NCBI RefSeq assembly: GCF_014635545.1
Contig: NZ_BMDA01000001.1
Coordinates: 822,739 to 886,738 of the forward strand
DNA length: 64,000 bases
Reading direction: 5' to 3'
Source of the DNA: Acinetobacter courvalinii
GTDB lineage: Bacteria; Pseudomonadota; Gammaproteobacteria; Pseudomonadales; Moraxellaceae
Shown: positions 19,359 through 27,439 of the stretch, in pieces
How the letters are laid out: each line of letters opens with the position of its first letter
Position numbering within the stretch: the stretch's first letter is position 1
The notes under the pieces: model-generated
Seen by the model: only the letters and a program-made list of their open reading frames with translations
The model's database searches: none
Told to the model about the DNA's origin: nothing
Program-made: the position numbers and the translations under genes

Positions 19359-20362
19359 AGAAGTTATGTAAATTAAGAATTTACAGCACACCGTACTGAA
19401 TTGTATTGATTTAAATCAATATTATATTTTTTAATTCTTGGGTCTTTTGCACGTACTGGGTCTTCAACAGGATGCATCGCATGACGTTGCATGGTTAAGC
19501 CTTTTCCTCCCATATGCATATTCTGGCCATCATCAGGTGCAGAACTACGTACAACTTTTAATTTACCAGAGGCAGGGCCTTGCGGATTTTTTTCAGGGGA
19601 TTTACTGTAATATTCAGGATCGTACCAGTCCAGCATCCATTCATAGTTGTCGGTAAGCATGTCATAAAAGCCTAATGGGCTAGCGGGATATTGTTGTAAA
19701 ACAGGAATATCTTTTAATGATTTATATTTTTTATTGGATGCTTTTCTTTGTTCAAAACTCCAAATATTACGTCCAATATCGATTTTCCCATTGTCGGTTG
19801 CATAAAGAACATATTGGCCACGATTACGGGCAGCATATTCCCACTGTGCTTCTGTAGGCAAATCCATTTTTACATTAAGTTGCTGACCGAGCCATTGGCA
19901 ATAGTCTCGAGCTTGTTGCCAATTAATTCCTGCGGCAGCTGTAGGAGCACGTTCTTGAATTGAAAATTCATCGAATGTTCCAACCTTTTTTTGTCCTGTT
20001 ATCTCAGTATAGATATCAAAGTCGGCATAGGTGGCTTTGGTAGCACTTAATTGAAAGTCATCTAAAGTGACTTTATGCAAGGGCTTGCTGTCACCTTTAC
20101 CATCGTAAGGAAGTTTATCGGCGCTATGTTCAGGGCCGAAATCACCCATCATAAAAGTTCCACCCTTGACCAGAATGAGATTTTTTTTAGTCTTTTCTAG
20201 GAGTTGCTGTAATTGCTTTTGTTGTTCGGCAGACAGGTTTTTCTGGGCAACTGGTGTTTGTGTCTTTTGGCTAGAATCTGAAGCGGGTTTTGCACATGCA
20301 GTTAAAGCAGTGCTGGAAAGCAAAATAATCGCAAGGTTTTGTTTAATCATCTTTTTTAAAAT
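19332..20362 (-). repeat. Tandem duplication unit A (hairpin plus FGE-like gene)
   Basis: About 1.03 kb that matches 20523-21549 throughout. The left edge is the AGGTGTACC of the effector's last codons; the right edge lies just upstream of the gene's start. A unique 160-nt spacer separates the units. Boundaries are judged by eye. Confidence 0.8.
19373..20350 (-). CDS. FGE/SUMF1-fold lipoprotein, candidate T6SS immunity protein 1
   Basis: About 325 residues from ATG 20350; an ATG at 20365 would add five residues, but 20350 places the lipid Cys at residue 19 as in both paralogues. The lipobox LTAC is followed by Ala, which predicts the outer membrane. The FGE-like C-type-lectin fold shows VKGGTFMMGDFG, LPTEAQWEYAARNRG, GFYDMLTDNYEWMLDWYD and the final SVRCAV. 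The Cys pair that makes formylglycine-generating enzymes catalytic is absent. It is convergent with the effector, its stop only 25 nt from the effector stop. I infer a toxin-binding immunity role; no enzymatic activity is expected. Confidence 0.75.
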   Translation of the reverse strand: MIKQNLAIILLSSTALTACAKPASDSSQKTQTPVAQKNLSAEQQKQLQQLLEKTKKNLILVKGGTFMMGDFGPEHSADKLPYDGKGDSKPLHKVTLDDFQLSATKATYADFDIYTEITGQKKVGTFDEFSIQERAPTAAAGINWQQARDYCQWLGQQLNVKMDLPTEAQWEYAARNRGQYVLYATDNGKIDIGRNIWSFEQRKASNKKYKSLKDIPVLQQYPASPLGFYDMLTDNYEWMLDWYDPEYYSKSPEKNPQGPASGKLKVVRSSAPDDGQNMHMGGKGLTMQRHAMHPVEDPVRAKDPRIKKYNIDLNQYNSVRCAVNS

Positions 20363-20522
20363 CATTGGGTTGCGGGTATTGTCAGAATTCTAAGACAGTT
20401 TTGCGGGATTGAAAAGAAACATTGTGTTAAGTATTAAAACCAAATGTGAAGTTAAAATTTTCTCATATTTTTTACTTGAATTGATGGCCTTCGGTGTTTT
20501 AAATAGAAGGAAAAAGGAGTTG

Positions 20523-21549
20523 AGGTGTACCATGTTTAAGGTACACCTTAGAACGTATGCAACTTAAGGATTTACAGCGCAACGTACTGAATTGTTTTGG
20601 TTTAAATCAATATTATACTTCTTAGTTCTAGGATCCTTTGCTTTTATAGGGTCTTCCACAGGATGTATTGCATGGCGTTGCATGGTTAGACCTTGTGCGG
20701 CCATGTATATGTTTTGTCCACCAGCAGGTTCTGAACTACGTACAACTTTTAATGTACCTGAGGCAGGGCCTTGAGGATTTTTTTCAGGGGATTTACTGTA
20801 ATATTCTGGATCATACCAGTCTAGCATCCATTCATAATTATCCGTGATCATGTCATAAAAACCTAATGGACTAGCAGGATATTGTTGTAAAACTGGGACA
20901 TTAGTAAGAGATTTAAATTTTTTATTAATTGCTTTTCTTTGTTCAAAACTCCAGATATTACGGCCGATATCCATTTTGCCGTTATCAGTTGCATATAGAA
21001 CATACTGGCCACGATTACGGGCAGCATATTCCCATTGGGCTTCTGTAGGCAAATCCATTTTTAAGTTAAGTTGTTGACCAAGCCATTGGCAATAGTCTCG
21101 GCCTTGTTGCCAGTTAATTCCTGCGGCAGCTGTAGGAACACGTTCTTGAATCGAAAATTCATCGAACGTTCCAACCTTCTTTTGACCTGTGATATCAGTA
21201 TAGATATCAAAATCGGCATAGGTGGCTTTGGTAGCACTTAATCGAAAGTCATCTAAAATGACTTTATGCAAGGGCTTGCTGTCACCTTTACCATCATAAG
21301 GAAGTTTATCGACACTATGTTCAGGGCCGAAATCACCCATCATAAAAGTTCCACCCTTGACCAGAATGAGATTTTTTTTAGTTTTTTCTAGGAGTTGCTG
21401 TAATTGCTTTTGTTGTTCGGCAGGCAGGTTTTTCTGGGCAACTGGTGTTTGTGTCTTTTGGCTAGAATCTGAAGCGGGTTTTGCACATGCAGTTAAGGCT
21501 ATACTAGAAAATATAATAGCTATAAGGGTGGGTTTAATCATTTTTTAAA
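20523..21549 (-). repeat. Tandem duplication unit B (hairpin plus FGE-like gene)
   Basis: Second unit of the ~1 kb duplication. It begins with AGGTGTACC-ATGTTTAA-GGTACACCTT (20523-20549), the same hairpin that includes the effector's stop codon in unit A, although no effector gene precedes it here. The sequence before it is unrelated to the effector's 3' end. Confidence 0.8.
20564..21541 (-). CDS. FGE/SUMF1-fold lipoprotein, candidate T6SS immunity protein 2
   Basis: 325 residues, near twin of the previous gene: about 30 differences over ~305 mature residues counted by eye. Lipid Cys at 19 in LTAC, then Ala. It has the same FGE-fold landmarks (GGTFMMGDFG, LPTEAQWEYAA, NYEWMLDWYD, SVRCAV) and the same lack of a catalytic Cys pair. 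Differences cluster in the loop near residues 255-285 (SSEPAGGQNIYMAAQG against SSAPDDGQNMHMGGKG), as expected if binding specificity is diverging. Its AGG ribosome site differs from unit A. Probably an immunity paralogue for a related toxin. Confidence 0.75.
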   Translation of the reverse strand: MIKPTLIAIIFSSIALTACAKPASDSSQKTQTPVAQKNLPAEQQKQLQQLLEKTKKNLILVKGGTFMMGDFGPEHSVDKLPYDGKGDSKPLHKVILDDFRLSATKATYADFDIYTDITGQKKVGTFDEFSIQERVPTAAAGINWQQGRDYCQWLGQQLNLKMDLPTEAQWEYAARNRGQYVLYATDNGKMDIGRNIWSFEQRKAINKKFKSLTNVPVLQQYPASPLGFYDMITDNYEWMLDWYDPEYYSKSPEKNPQGPASGTLKVVRSSEPAGGQNIYMAAQGLTMQRHAIHPVEDPIKAKDPRTKKYNIDLNQNNSVRCAVNP

Positions 21550-21569
21550 ACCTAAAATTGAATGCTGAC

Positions 21570-22571
21570 TTAAAAAGAATGTGGAAGATTGGCGACGCAA
21601 CGTACCCCATATAAACGATAGGTCATTTTATTTTCTTCATTTGATTTTGGTAGGGCATGTGCTCTTTCTATATTAAGACCATCAGCCATCATTAAATTAT
21701 CGGCACCCATAGGAGCTGTGCTACGCAATACCTTTTCAGTACCAGACTTAGGCCCTTTGGGATTATCAATGGGGGAGTACTTATAATAATCTTTATCGTA
21801 CCAGTCATTCATCCATTCATAATTATTGGTGACAAGGTCATAAAAACCTAAAGGGTTTGGTGGTGTTTTGCCAAGCACTGGAATTTCCAGTACTGAATCA
21901 GGGTTGTTACTATGTCTATAATTGTCATATTGATTTAATTTCCATAAGTTCTTCTCAGGCTCTACTTTGCCTGTATCGGTTGCAAAGACAGTATATTGGC
22001 CTTTATTGCGTGCAACATATTCCCATTGTGCTTCGGTTGGTAGGTCCATAGGCGTTCCTACTTGTTGGCCCAGCCATTGGCAATAATCTTTGGCTTGTTG
22101 CCAATCCATTCCTGTTGCAACTTCGTGTGCAATTTCTGGTGTATAAAGATCGTTAAAATCGCCCTTAGGTTGTCCGGTTGCCTCGGTAAAAATATTAAAG
22201 TCTTCTAGTGTGGTTTTATAGGCACTCATATTAAAGCTGCTCAGTGTTACTTTATGCAGAGCCTTATTGTCATTTCCCGGTGAGAAAGGCAGGTGATCAG
22301 GTTTTTCGGTATTGCCTTTGGGATTCTTGACCGCCATGCTGTCAGGTACAGTTTTTTCGAGTTCAGGAGTGACTAGCCCAAAATCGCCCATTAGGTAGCT
22401 CCCACCTTCAACAAAGATCATATTCTTTTTGGTTTTTTCCACCAATTTTTGAATTTTTTGTTGTAGTTCAGGTGAGGGCTTTACAACTTTCTGATTAGTT
22501 TCAGGTGATTTGGCACAAGCGCTTAAAGCTAGGCCTGAGAATAAAATAAAAAATAGCTTCTGCTTTTTCAT
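21570..22571 (-). CDS. FGE/SUMF1-fold lipoprotein, candidate T6SS immunity protein 3
   Basis: 333 residues, a more distant member of the same group. Lipid Cys at 19 (LALSAC), then Ala. It shares VEGGSYLMGDFG, the DYCQWLGQQ motif, LPTEAQWEYVARNKGQY, GFYDLVTNNYEWMNDWYD and GVRCVAN. It has an insertion after MGDFG (about 67-95) that the twins lack. No catalytic Cys pair. It ends 28 nt upstream of the second gene's start, so the three genes may be one operon read from the 22572-23019 gap. Confidence 0.75.
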   Translation of the reverse strand: MKKQKLFFILFSGLALSACAKSPETNQKVVKPSPELQQKIQKLVEKTKKNMIFVEGGSYLMGDFGLVTPELEKTVPDSMAVKNPKGNTEKPDHLPFSPGNDNKALHKVTLSSFNMSAYKTTLEDFNIFTEATGQPKGDFNDLYTPEIAHEVATGMDWQQAKDYCQWLGQQVGTPMDLPTEAQWEYVARNKGQYTVFATDTGKVEPEKNLWKLNQYDNYRHSNNPDSVLEIPVLGKTPPNPLGFYDLVTNNYEWMNDWYDKDYYKYSPIDNPKGPKSGTEKVLRSTAPMGADNLMMADGLNIERAHALPKSNEENKMTYRLYGVRCVANLPHSF

Positions 22572-23019
22572 TATAAAAAAATCAATTGTTTAAATTTAAT
22601 TGGAAGAAATCTTAATCAATCTAATTAAAATAGTGAAGTTAATTTGTGTTAGTTGCTATTAAGAGGTAATTAAAAACTTCTTACCAATTATAATGTTGTT
22701 AGTGCAAAAGTCATATATAAGGCTGCTTATTTTCGATTGATCTATATTAGACCTTGGATTTGATTTCTAGTATTTAACAATATAATCCAATTTTGTTAGC
22801 TTTTTATTCTTATCCATATTTTAAAAAAGGTGCTATGGCCTGATTGTTTCTCTAAAAAATTAAGTAAAATCTCCTCAAAAGTTTGTTTTATGTTTTTTAA
22901 TAATCGATCTATTGCTAGAAACAGGTAGACTACAGGAAATCAAAGTTGTAATCGTACATTCAATTTTTCTATGGATATGAAAATCTGACTATACATTCGT
23001 CTGATCTATACAAGGTATT
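22572..23019. other. Intergenic region between the FGE-like genes and the Sel1 gene
   Basis: 448 nt, strikingly AT-rich, between divergent genes, so it should hold promoters for both. A TATAAT occurs at 22689-22694 without a good -35. I see no gene, RNA or strong repeat; several stops break all frames. It may include the eroded remains of an older cargo gene, but nothing shows it. Confidence 0.5.
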
Positions 23020-23808
23020 GTGATTGAAATGAAAGAAAAATTTATTGTTATTTTGATTGTTTTGACCATTTTTCAATTCAATGCCTGTTCAAAAGTAAGT
23101 CGGGATAATCAGGAGGTACAAGCCGAATTGCTCTATCAGCAAGGCGGGCGATACTTCTTGGGCCAAGATGTAGCTCAAGATTATATAAAAGCTAAGGCTT
23201 TGTTTGAACAAGCAGCGCAACAAGGCTCAGCGATTGCCCAAAATGATCTGGCCGGGATGTATTTCAAGGGCCTTGGGACCGCTAAAAACGAAGAAAAAGC
23301 TTTTTACTGGTATGAACGAGCCGCACAGAAAAATTTTCCGGAAGCACAATATAATTTGGGCATTATGTATGACCATGGTCACTATGTGAAAAAAGACCGA
23401 AATAAGGCTTTAGCTTTTTATCGGTTATCTGCAGATCAAGGCTACGCTAAAGCTCAATATAATCTGGCAAATGCTTATTCTTCAGGGAGAGGGGTGAAAA
23501 AGGATATTGGTCTAGCCATGGAGTTATATGAAAAGGCCGCACAACAGAATATGCCTGAAGCGCAATATAATCTGGCAAATATATATTCTGATGGTCTGCT
23601 GGTACCCAAGAATGAAAAGAGGGCTTTAAAGCTATATGAAAATGCAGCCGAGCAGAATTTCCCTATGGCTCAGCATAATTTAGGTTACCTTTATATAAAT
23701 GAATATCATAACCGTGAAAAAGCCAAGTACTGGTTTAAAAAAGCCTATGAAAATGGAGTTAAAGAATCAGGAGAGGTGTTAAAACAATTAGAGCATGACT
23801 CGCCATAG
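23020..23808 (+). CDS. Sel1-repeat lipoprotein
   Basis: 262 residues: a lipoprotein signal with FNAC (lipid Cys followed by Ser), then about six Sel1-like 36-residue helical repeats, for example AQYNLGIMYDHG, AQYNLANAYSSG and AQYNLANIYSDG. The start is GTG 23020 with AAGG four nt upstream, or ATG 23029 without a ribosome site. Sel1 proteins are solenoid binding scaffolds, and some T6SS immunity proteins belong to this class. Its place next to the FGE-like lipoproteins makes it a fourth immunity candidate; a cell-envelope stress role is the alternative. Confidence 0.8.
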   Translation: MIEMKEKFIVILIVLTIFQFNACSKVSRDNQEVQAELLYQQGGRYFLGQDVAQDYIKAKALFEQAAQQGSAIAQNDLAGMYFKGLGTAKNEEKAFYWYERAAQKNFPEAQYNLGIMYDHGHYVKKDRNKALAFYRLSADQGYAKAQYNLANAYSSGRGVKKDIGLAMELYEKAAQQNMPEAQYNLANIYSDGLLVPKNEKRALKLYENAAEQNFPMAQHNLGYLYINEYHNREKAKYWFKKAYENGVKESGEVLKQLEHDSP

Positions 23809-23840
23809 CCTGATCTCAGTCATGTCAATTTTTATGCAAT

Positions 23841-23875
23841 AAAAAAGCCACTCAACAAACAGTGAGTGGCTTCCT
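23841..23875. terminator. Bidirectional terminator between the Sel1 gene and trmB
   Basis: GCCACTCA / TGAGTGGC arms with an eight-nt loop. It has six A on the left, which become T6 for minus-strand trmB, and TTCCTT on the right. Confidence 0.9.
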
Positions 23876-23892
23876 TCGAAAGCTAAATCGGC

Positions 23893-24609
23893 TTATTTAA
23901 TTTTCTTAAAGATAAAGTCATTAATCTTATGACCAGATTCAAGTCCACGACGCTCAAATTTAGTCACTGGGCGCCAGTCTGGGCGAGGGTAGCTATTGCC
24001 TTTACCTGCCAGATTTTCCATATCAGGACGATTGTCTAGGATATCAAGCATCCACTCTGCATACGGTTCCCAGTCCGTCGCTGCATGGAAGGTACCACCC
24101 AGCTCTAACTTCTGTTCAACCAGTTGCATACGCTCATGAATCACAAAACGGCGTTTAAAGTGACGTTTCTTCTGCCATGGATCCGGGAAGTAAAGCTGTA
24201 CGCAGTTAATGCTGTTGTCTGGCATTTCACGTAATACCTGAATGGCATCGGCATCCAGTACAAACAGGTTCTTTAAGCCAGCCATGCCTGCTTCGTAGAC
24301 ACACTGTGCGATACCAGGAACATGTACTTCGATACCGACAAAGTTACGTTCAGGATTGGCCTTTGCCATTAACACCAAAGAACGGCCCATACCAAAACCG
24401 ATTTCAACGGTTAATGGACGCTCAGGATGTTCAAAATGCTGGCGTAAATCACCAACAGGGTATTCCAAAATTAAATCACGATAATCTTCTAAAGCAGTAC
24501 GTTGTGAAGTATTGAGCGGAGCTGAACGACGCATAAACGTCACAATTTCACGGTGCTCAGGCAAATTGTCGAGTTCCGTAATTTGCGTTTCTAACTGATC
24601 GTTTGACAT
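23893..24609 (-). CDS. trmB: tRNA (guanine-N7)-methyltransferase
   Basis: Forms m7G46 in the variable loop of tRNAs using S-adenosylmethionine. 238 residues, normal length. It shows the SAM-binding VEIGFGMGRSLVLMA (about 70-84), NFVGIEVHVPG, QLYFPDPWQKKRHFKRR (the signature DPWxKxRHxKRR loop) and the C-terminal TKFERRGLESGH. The Shine-Dalgarno is weak. It stands alone, divergent from the secreted nuclease gene. Confidence 0.96.
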   Translation of the reverse strand: MSNDQLETQITELDNLPEHREIVTFMRRSAPLNTSQRTALEDYRDLILEYPVGDLRQHFEHPERPLTVEIGFGMGRSLVLMAKANPERNFVGIEVHVPGIAQCVYEAGMAGLKNLFVLDADAIQVLREMPDNSINCVQLYFPDPWQKKRHFKRRFVIHERMQLVEQKLELGGTFHAATDWEPYAEWMLDILDNRPDMENLAGKGNSYPRPDWRPVTKFERRGLESGHKINDFIFKKIK

Positions 24610-24716
24610 GATTCTGGAGATATAAATATAGAAATGCCGTATTTTAAGTGCTCAGGTGGACAAGTCAAACTTTTAAGTGATTTTATTTAGTCGTTTATTT
24701 TTAAAAATGATGAAAA

Positions 24717-24757
24717 CTTGTCAAAAAATCTTCATGGTGCTGTCACAGAACTTGCAT
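24717..24757 (+). promoter_or_regulatory. Possible tandem PhoB boxes before the secreted nuclease
   Basis: Heptamers resembling CTGTCAT occur at 11-nt phase: TTGTCAA (24718), TCTTCAT (24729), CTGTCAC (24740), CTTGCAT (24751). They match 5, 4, 6 and 5 of 7 positions. The last pair has the standard four-nt spacing. The box ends about 35 nt before ATG 24793. Phosphate control of a secreted DNase makes biological sense. Confidence 0.5.
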
Positions 24758-24792
24758 AGCCTAATGGCAATTTAAACACTAAGTAAAAAACC

Positions 24793-27234
24793 ATGCATAA
24801 TTTTAAATACCATTCGATCGCCATTTGTATAAGCCTGTTGGGTGCATCTTCAATTTTTTCTGCGGCGCATGCACAACTGATGTTTAGTCAGTATGTCGAT
24901 GGCAACAGCAATAAAAAGGGGTTGGAAATCTATAACCCCGATGCCACAACGGTCAATCTGGCAGATTATGAAATCCAGCAGTTTAATAATGGCGGCACCG
25001 TTAAAACCGCAGCATTTCCCTTACAGGGCAGTTTAGCCAGCAAACAGAAATATCTGATCGGCCGTTCAGAATTACAAGCTCAATTAGGCAATAAGGTTAA
25101 TCAGGTTGCTGGTCTATCCTTTAATGGTGATGATGCGGTGATATTGCTTTATCGTGGGACACCTGTAGATCGTTTCGGTCGCATTGGCGAGCGCCCAGCA
25201 GCAGGTTGGGGTACAACGGTTTTAAGCATGGGTAACAGCTTTAAACGCATTCAAACAGACAATTCAGTCGTGAGTGTTGACCCAACCAGTCCATTTGACC
25301 TGGATCAATCCTGGCAGGCCTGGACGGACCGGAATGACTTTTCGAACTTAAGCGGTTCAACCACCACACCGCCGGTTAGCGATGCGGTCAGCTGTAGCAG
25401 TCATGATACACCGATTGCCAGTTTAGCCGACTCAGCTCAGAATCAAAACTATACCATTCGTGGCGTAATCACCGCAGACTATCGTTATGGCAACGGTTTC
25501 TCCGGTTTCTATGTGCAAACGCCTGATAACAAAGCAACACCAAATGTCAGCAATGCCATCTTCGTTTATATTCCTGCAAGTAGTGTCATAAAAGGTGGGC
25601 AGGTTGGTGATGAAGTGATCCTACGTGGTCGTTTAACCAGTTATCAAAACCAGCTTCAATTGGATCAATTGCAGCAGGATATTAAGACCTGTAACCAGAA
25701 CATGGCATCGCTGATTCAACCACTGGATTTGAATTTACCCTTTAGCAGCTTGACCGATACTGCGGGGAATTCACCGAAGCGTTATCAAGGGATGTTGGTG
25801 AAATTACCGCAAACGTTGACGGTCAGTGAAAACTATAATTTCGGTCGTTATGGAGAGTTGTCTTTAAGTCTGGGACGTCTGTTTATCCCAACCAATCTTT
25901 ATCCGGCACTTTCAAATGAAGCCAAGGCGTTAGCGCAACAAAATCTGCTGTCCAAGATTATCTTTGATGATGGCTATAACAATCAAAACCGTGCACCGTG
26001 GTTGCCACAAAACTTTAGTGCGTTGAATACGCTACGTTCGGGCTATCAGTTAAAAAATGCACAAGGTATTTTGGAATACCGTTTTAATGCCTGGCGTGTA
26101 CAACCCATTGCAGGGGCAAACTTGCCGGAAGTAGTGAGCACCACTAATCCACGGCCAACGATTACGGCTAAGCAAAGCAAACATGTTCGTGTTGCAGCAT
26201 TTAATGTACTCAACTATGACAATGGCAAGACTGGTTTCCCAACGGAACGTGGCGCCAACAGTCAGGCTGAGTTTGACAAACAGCATGCCAAAATCGTGAG
26301 CGCATTAAAATCAATCGATGCTGATGTATATGGCTTGATGGAGATTGCCAATAATGGTTATGGCAGTGATAGTGCAGTTGCTAACTTGACTAAGGCTTTA
26401 GGGCCAGACTGGAAATATGTGATTCCAGAAGGACTTAATCAACTGGGTACGGATGTGATTGCGGTTGCGATTATCTATAACAGCAAACGTGTTCAACCTG
26501 TGAGTAAAGCTGCGGTGTTGGATCTGGGTGATAAAAACCGTTCGACCATTGCACAATCCTTTAAGCCTGTACAAGGTGGGCAAATCTTTACGGTGATTCC
26601 AAACCATCTTAAATCGAAAGGTTGTAAAGGTGTCGATGAAAATTCTCTCGATGCGGATCAACGCGATGGACAAGGGTGCTGGAATCCAACCCGTGTCAAA
26701 GCAGTTGAACAACTCACGCAATGGATCGCCAAGAATCCAACTCAGGTCAAAAATCCGAATATTTTATTATTGGGTGATATGAACAGCTATGCCAAAGAAG
26801 ATCCGATCCTGAGCTTTGAAAAAGCCAACTATAAAGTTTTGTTAAATGACAGCAAGATTGGTGAGGGCAATCAGGCTTATAGCTATGTCTTTGGTGTATC
26901 GAGCGATGCAGACGGCTATGGTGGTGCAGGTAACCTTGATCACGCCATTGCCGATGCCAATCTGTATAAACGTGTGATTAAAGCCTTTGCCTGGCATATC
27001 AATGCCGATGAGCCAACGGTATTGGATTATAACGAGGAATATAAAACCGATGCGCAAAAGGACCTGTTCTTTTCGGCTGATGCCTACCGTTCTTCAGACC
27101 ATGATCCTGTGATTGTTGATCTGGATATGAAAACCGCAGATTCACAACTTGAACCTGACCATCCGAAACACATGATCGTGGAATTTCTAAATTCGTTATT
27201 TGAATGGTTAGGCAAGCTTTTTGGTCGAGCCTAA
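24793..27234 (+). CDS. ExeM/NucH-family secreted endonuclease
   Basis: 813 residues with a signal peptide ending SAAHA. Order: lamin-tail-like domain (about 29-140, MFSQYVDGNSNKKGLEIYN); an OB-fold segment (about 200-310); and an endonuclease/exonuclease/phosphatase domain (about 460-785) with AAFNVLNYD, GLMEIANNG, PNHLKSKGC, LLGDMNSYAKEDP and the closing SSDHDPVIVDL. These include the metal and catalytic Asn, Glu, Asp and His of DNase I-like enzymes. A 20-residue amphipathic tail with FLNSLFEWLGKLFG ends the protein and may hold it at the surface. It probably degrades extracellular DNA for nutrients or biofilm control. Confidence 0.92.
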   Translation: MHNFKYHSIAICISLLGASSIFSAAHAQLMFSQYVDGNSNKKGLEIYNPDATTVNLADYEIQQFNNGGTVKTAAFPLQGSLASKQKYLIGRSELQAQLGNKVNQVAGLSFNGDDAVILLYRGTPVDRFGRIGERPAAGWGTTVLSMGNSFKRIQTDNSVVSVDPTSPFDLDQSWQAWTDRNDFSNLSGSTTTPPVSDAVSCSSHDTPIASLADSAQNQNYTIRGVITADYRYGNGFSGFYVQTPDNKATPNVSNAIFVYIPASSVIKGGQVGDEVILRGRLTSYQNQLQLDQLQQDIKTCNQNMASLIQPLDLNLPFSSLTDTAGNSPKRYQGMLVKLPQTLTVSENYNFGRYGELSLSLGRLFIPTNLYPALSNEAKALAQQNLLSKIIFDDGYNNQNRAPWLPQNFSALNTLRSGYQLKNAQGILEYRFNAWRVQPIAGANLPEVVSTTNPRPTITAKQSKHVRVAAFNVLNYDNGKTGFPTERGANSQAEFDKQHAKIVSALKSIDADVYGLMEIANNGYGSDSAVANLTKALGPDWKYVIPEGLNQLGTDVIAVAIIYNSKRVQPVSKAAVLDLGDKNRSTIAQSFKPVQGGQIFTVIPNHLKSKGCKGVDENSLDADQRDGQGCWNPTRVKAVEQLTQWIAKNPTQVKNPNILLLGDMNSYAKEDPILSFEKANYKVLLNDSKIGEGNQAYSYVFGVSSDADGYGGAGNLDHAIADANLYKRVIKAFAWHINADEPTVLDYNEEYKTDAQKDLFFSADAYRSSDHDPVIVDLDMKTADSQLEPDHPKHMIVEFLNSLFEWLGKLFGRA

Positions 27235-27240
27235 TCCGGT

Positions 27241-27292
27241 TTCCGTGACATTGTTTGGTTGTTTTTTCATAAATTAATCAATCGTCACGGAA
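27241..27292. repeat. Long-loop inverted repeat after the nuclease gene
   Basis: Nine-bp perfect arms TTCCGTGAC (27241-27249) and GTCACGGAA (27284-27292) separated by 34 nt with a T6 run. It is not a normal terminator. It could be a 3'-end structure of the nuclease mRNA or a protein site. Confidence 0.4.
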
Positions 27293-27439
27293 TATAACTT
27301 GCAAGGTCGAAAAAAATTTATTAATAGTAGTGGTGTAGATGTTCTTAGCATGAAAGCGATTATAAATTTTAATTCTGTCTGTTCTCGAGTTTCGTAGGAA
27401 CGTTCTAGAGCATAAGTTGTTAGATAACAAGGATCAATT

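Noticed and set aside
20366..20522. Remnant of a second effector 3' end between the duplicated FGE-like units
   Set aside because: Only about 25 nt match the effector end. The frame leading to the copied stop is closed a few codons upstream and shows no similarity to the effector.
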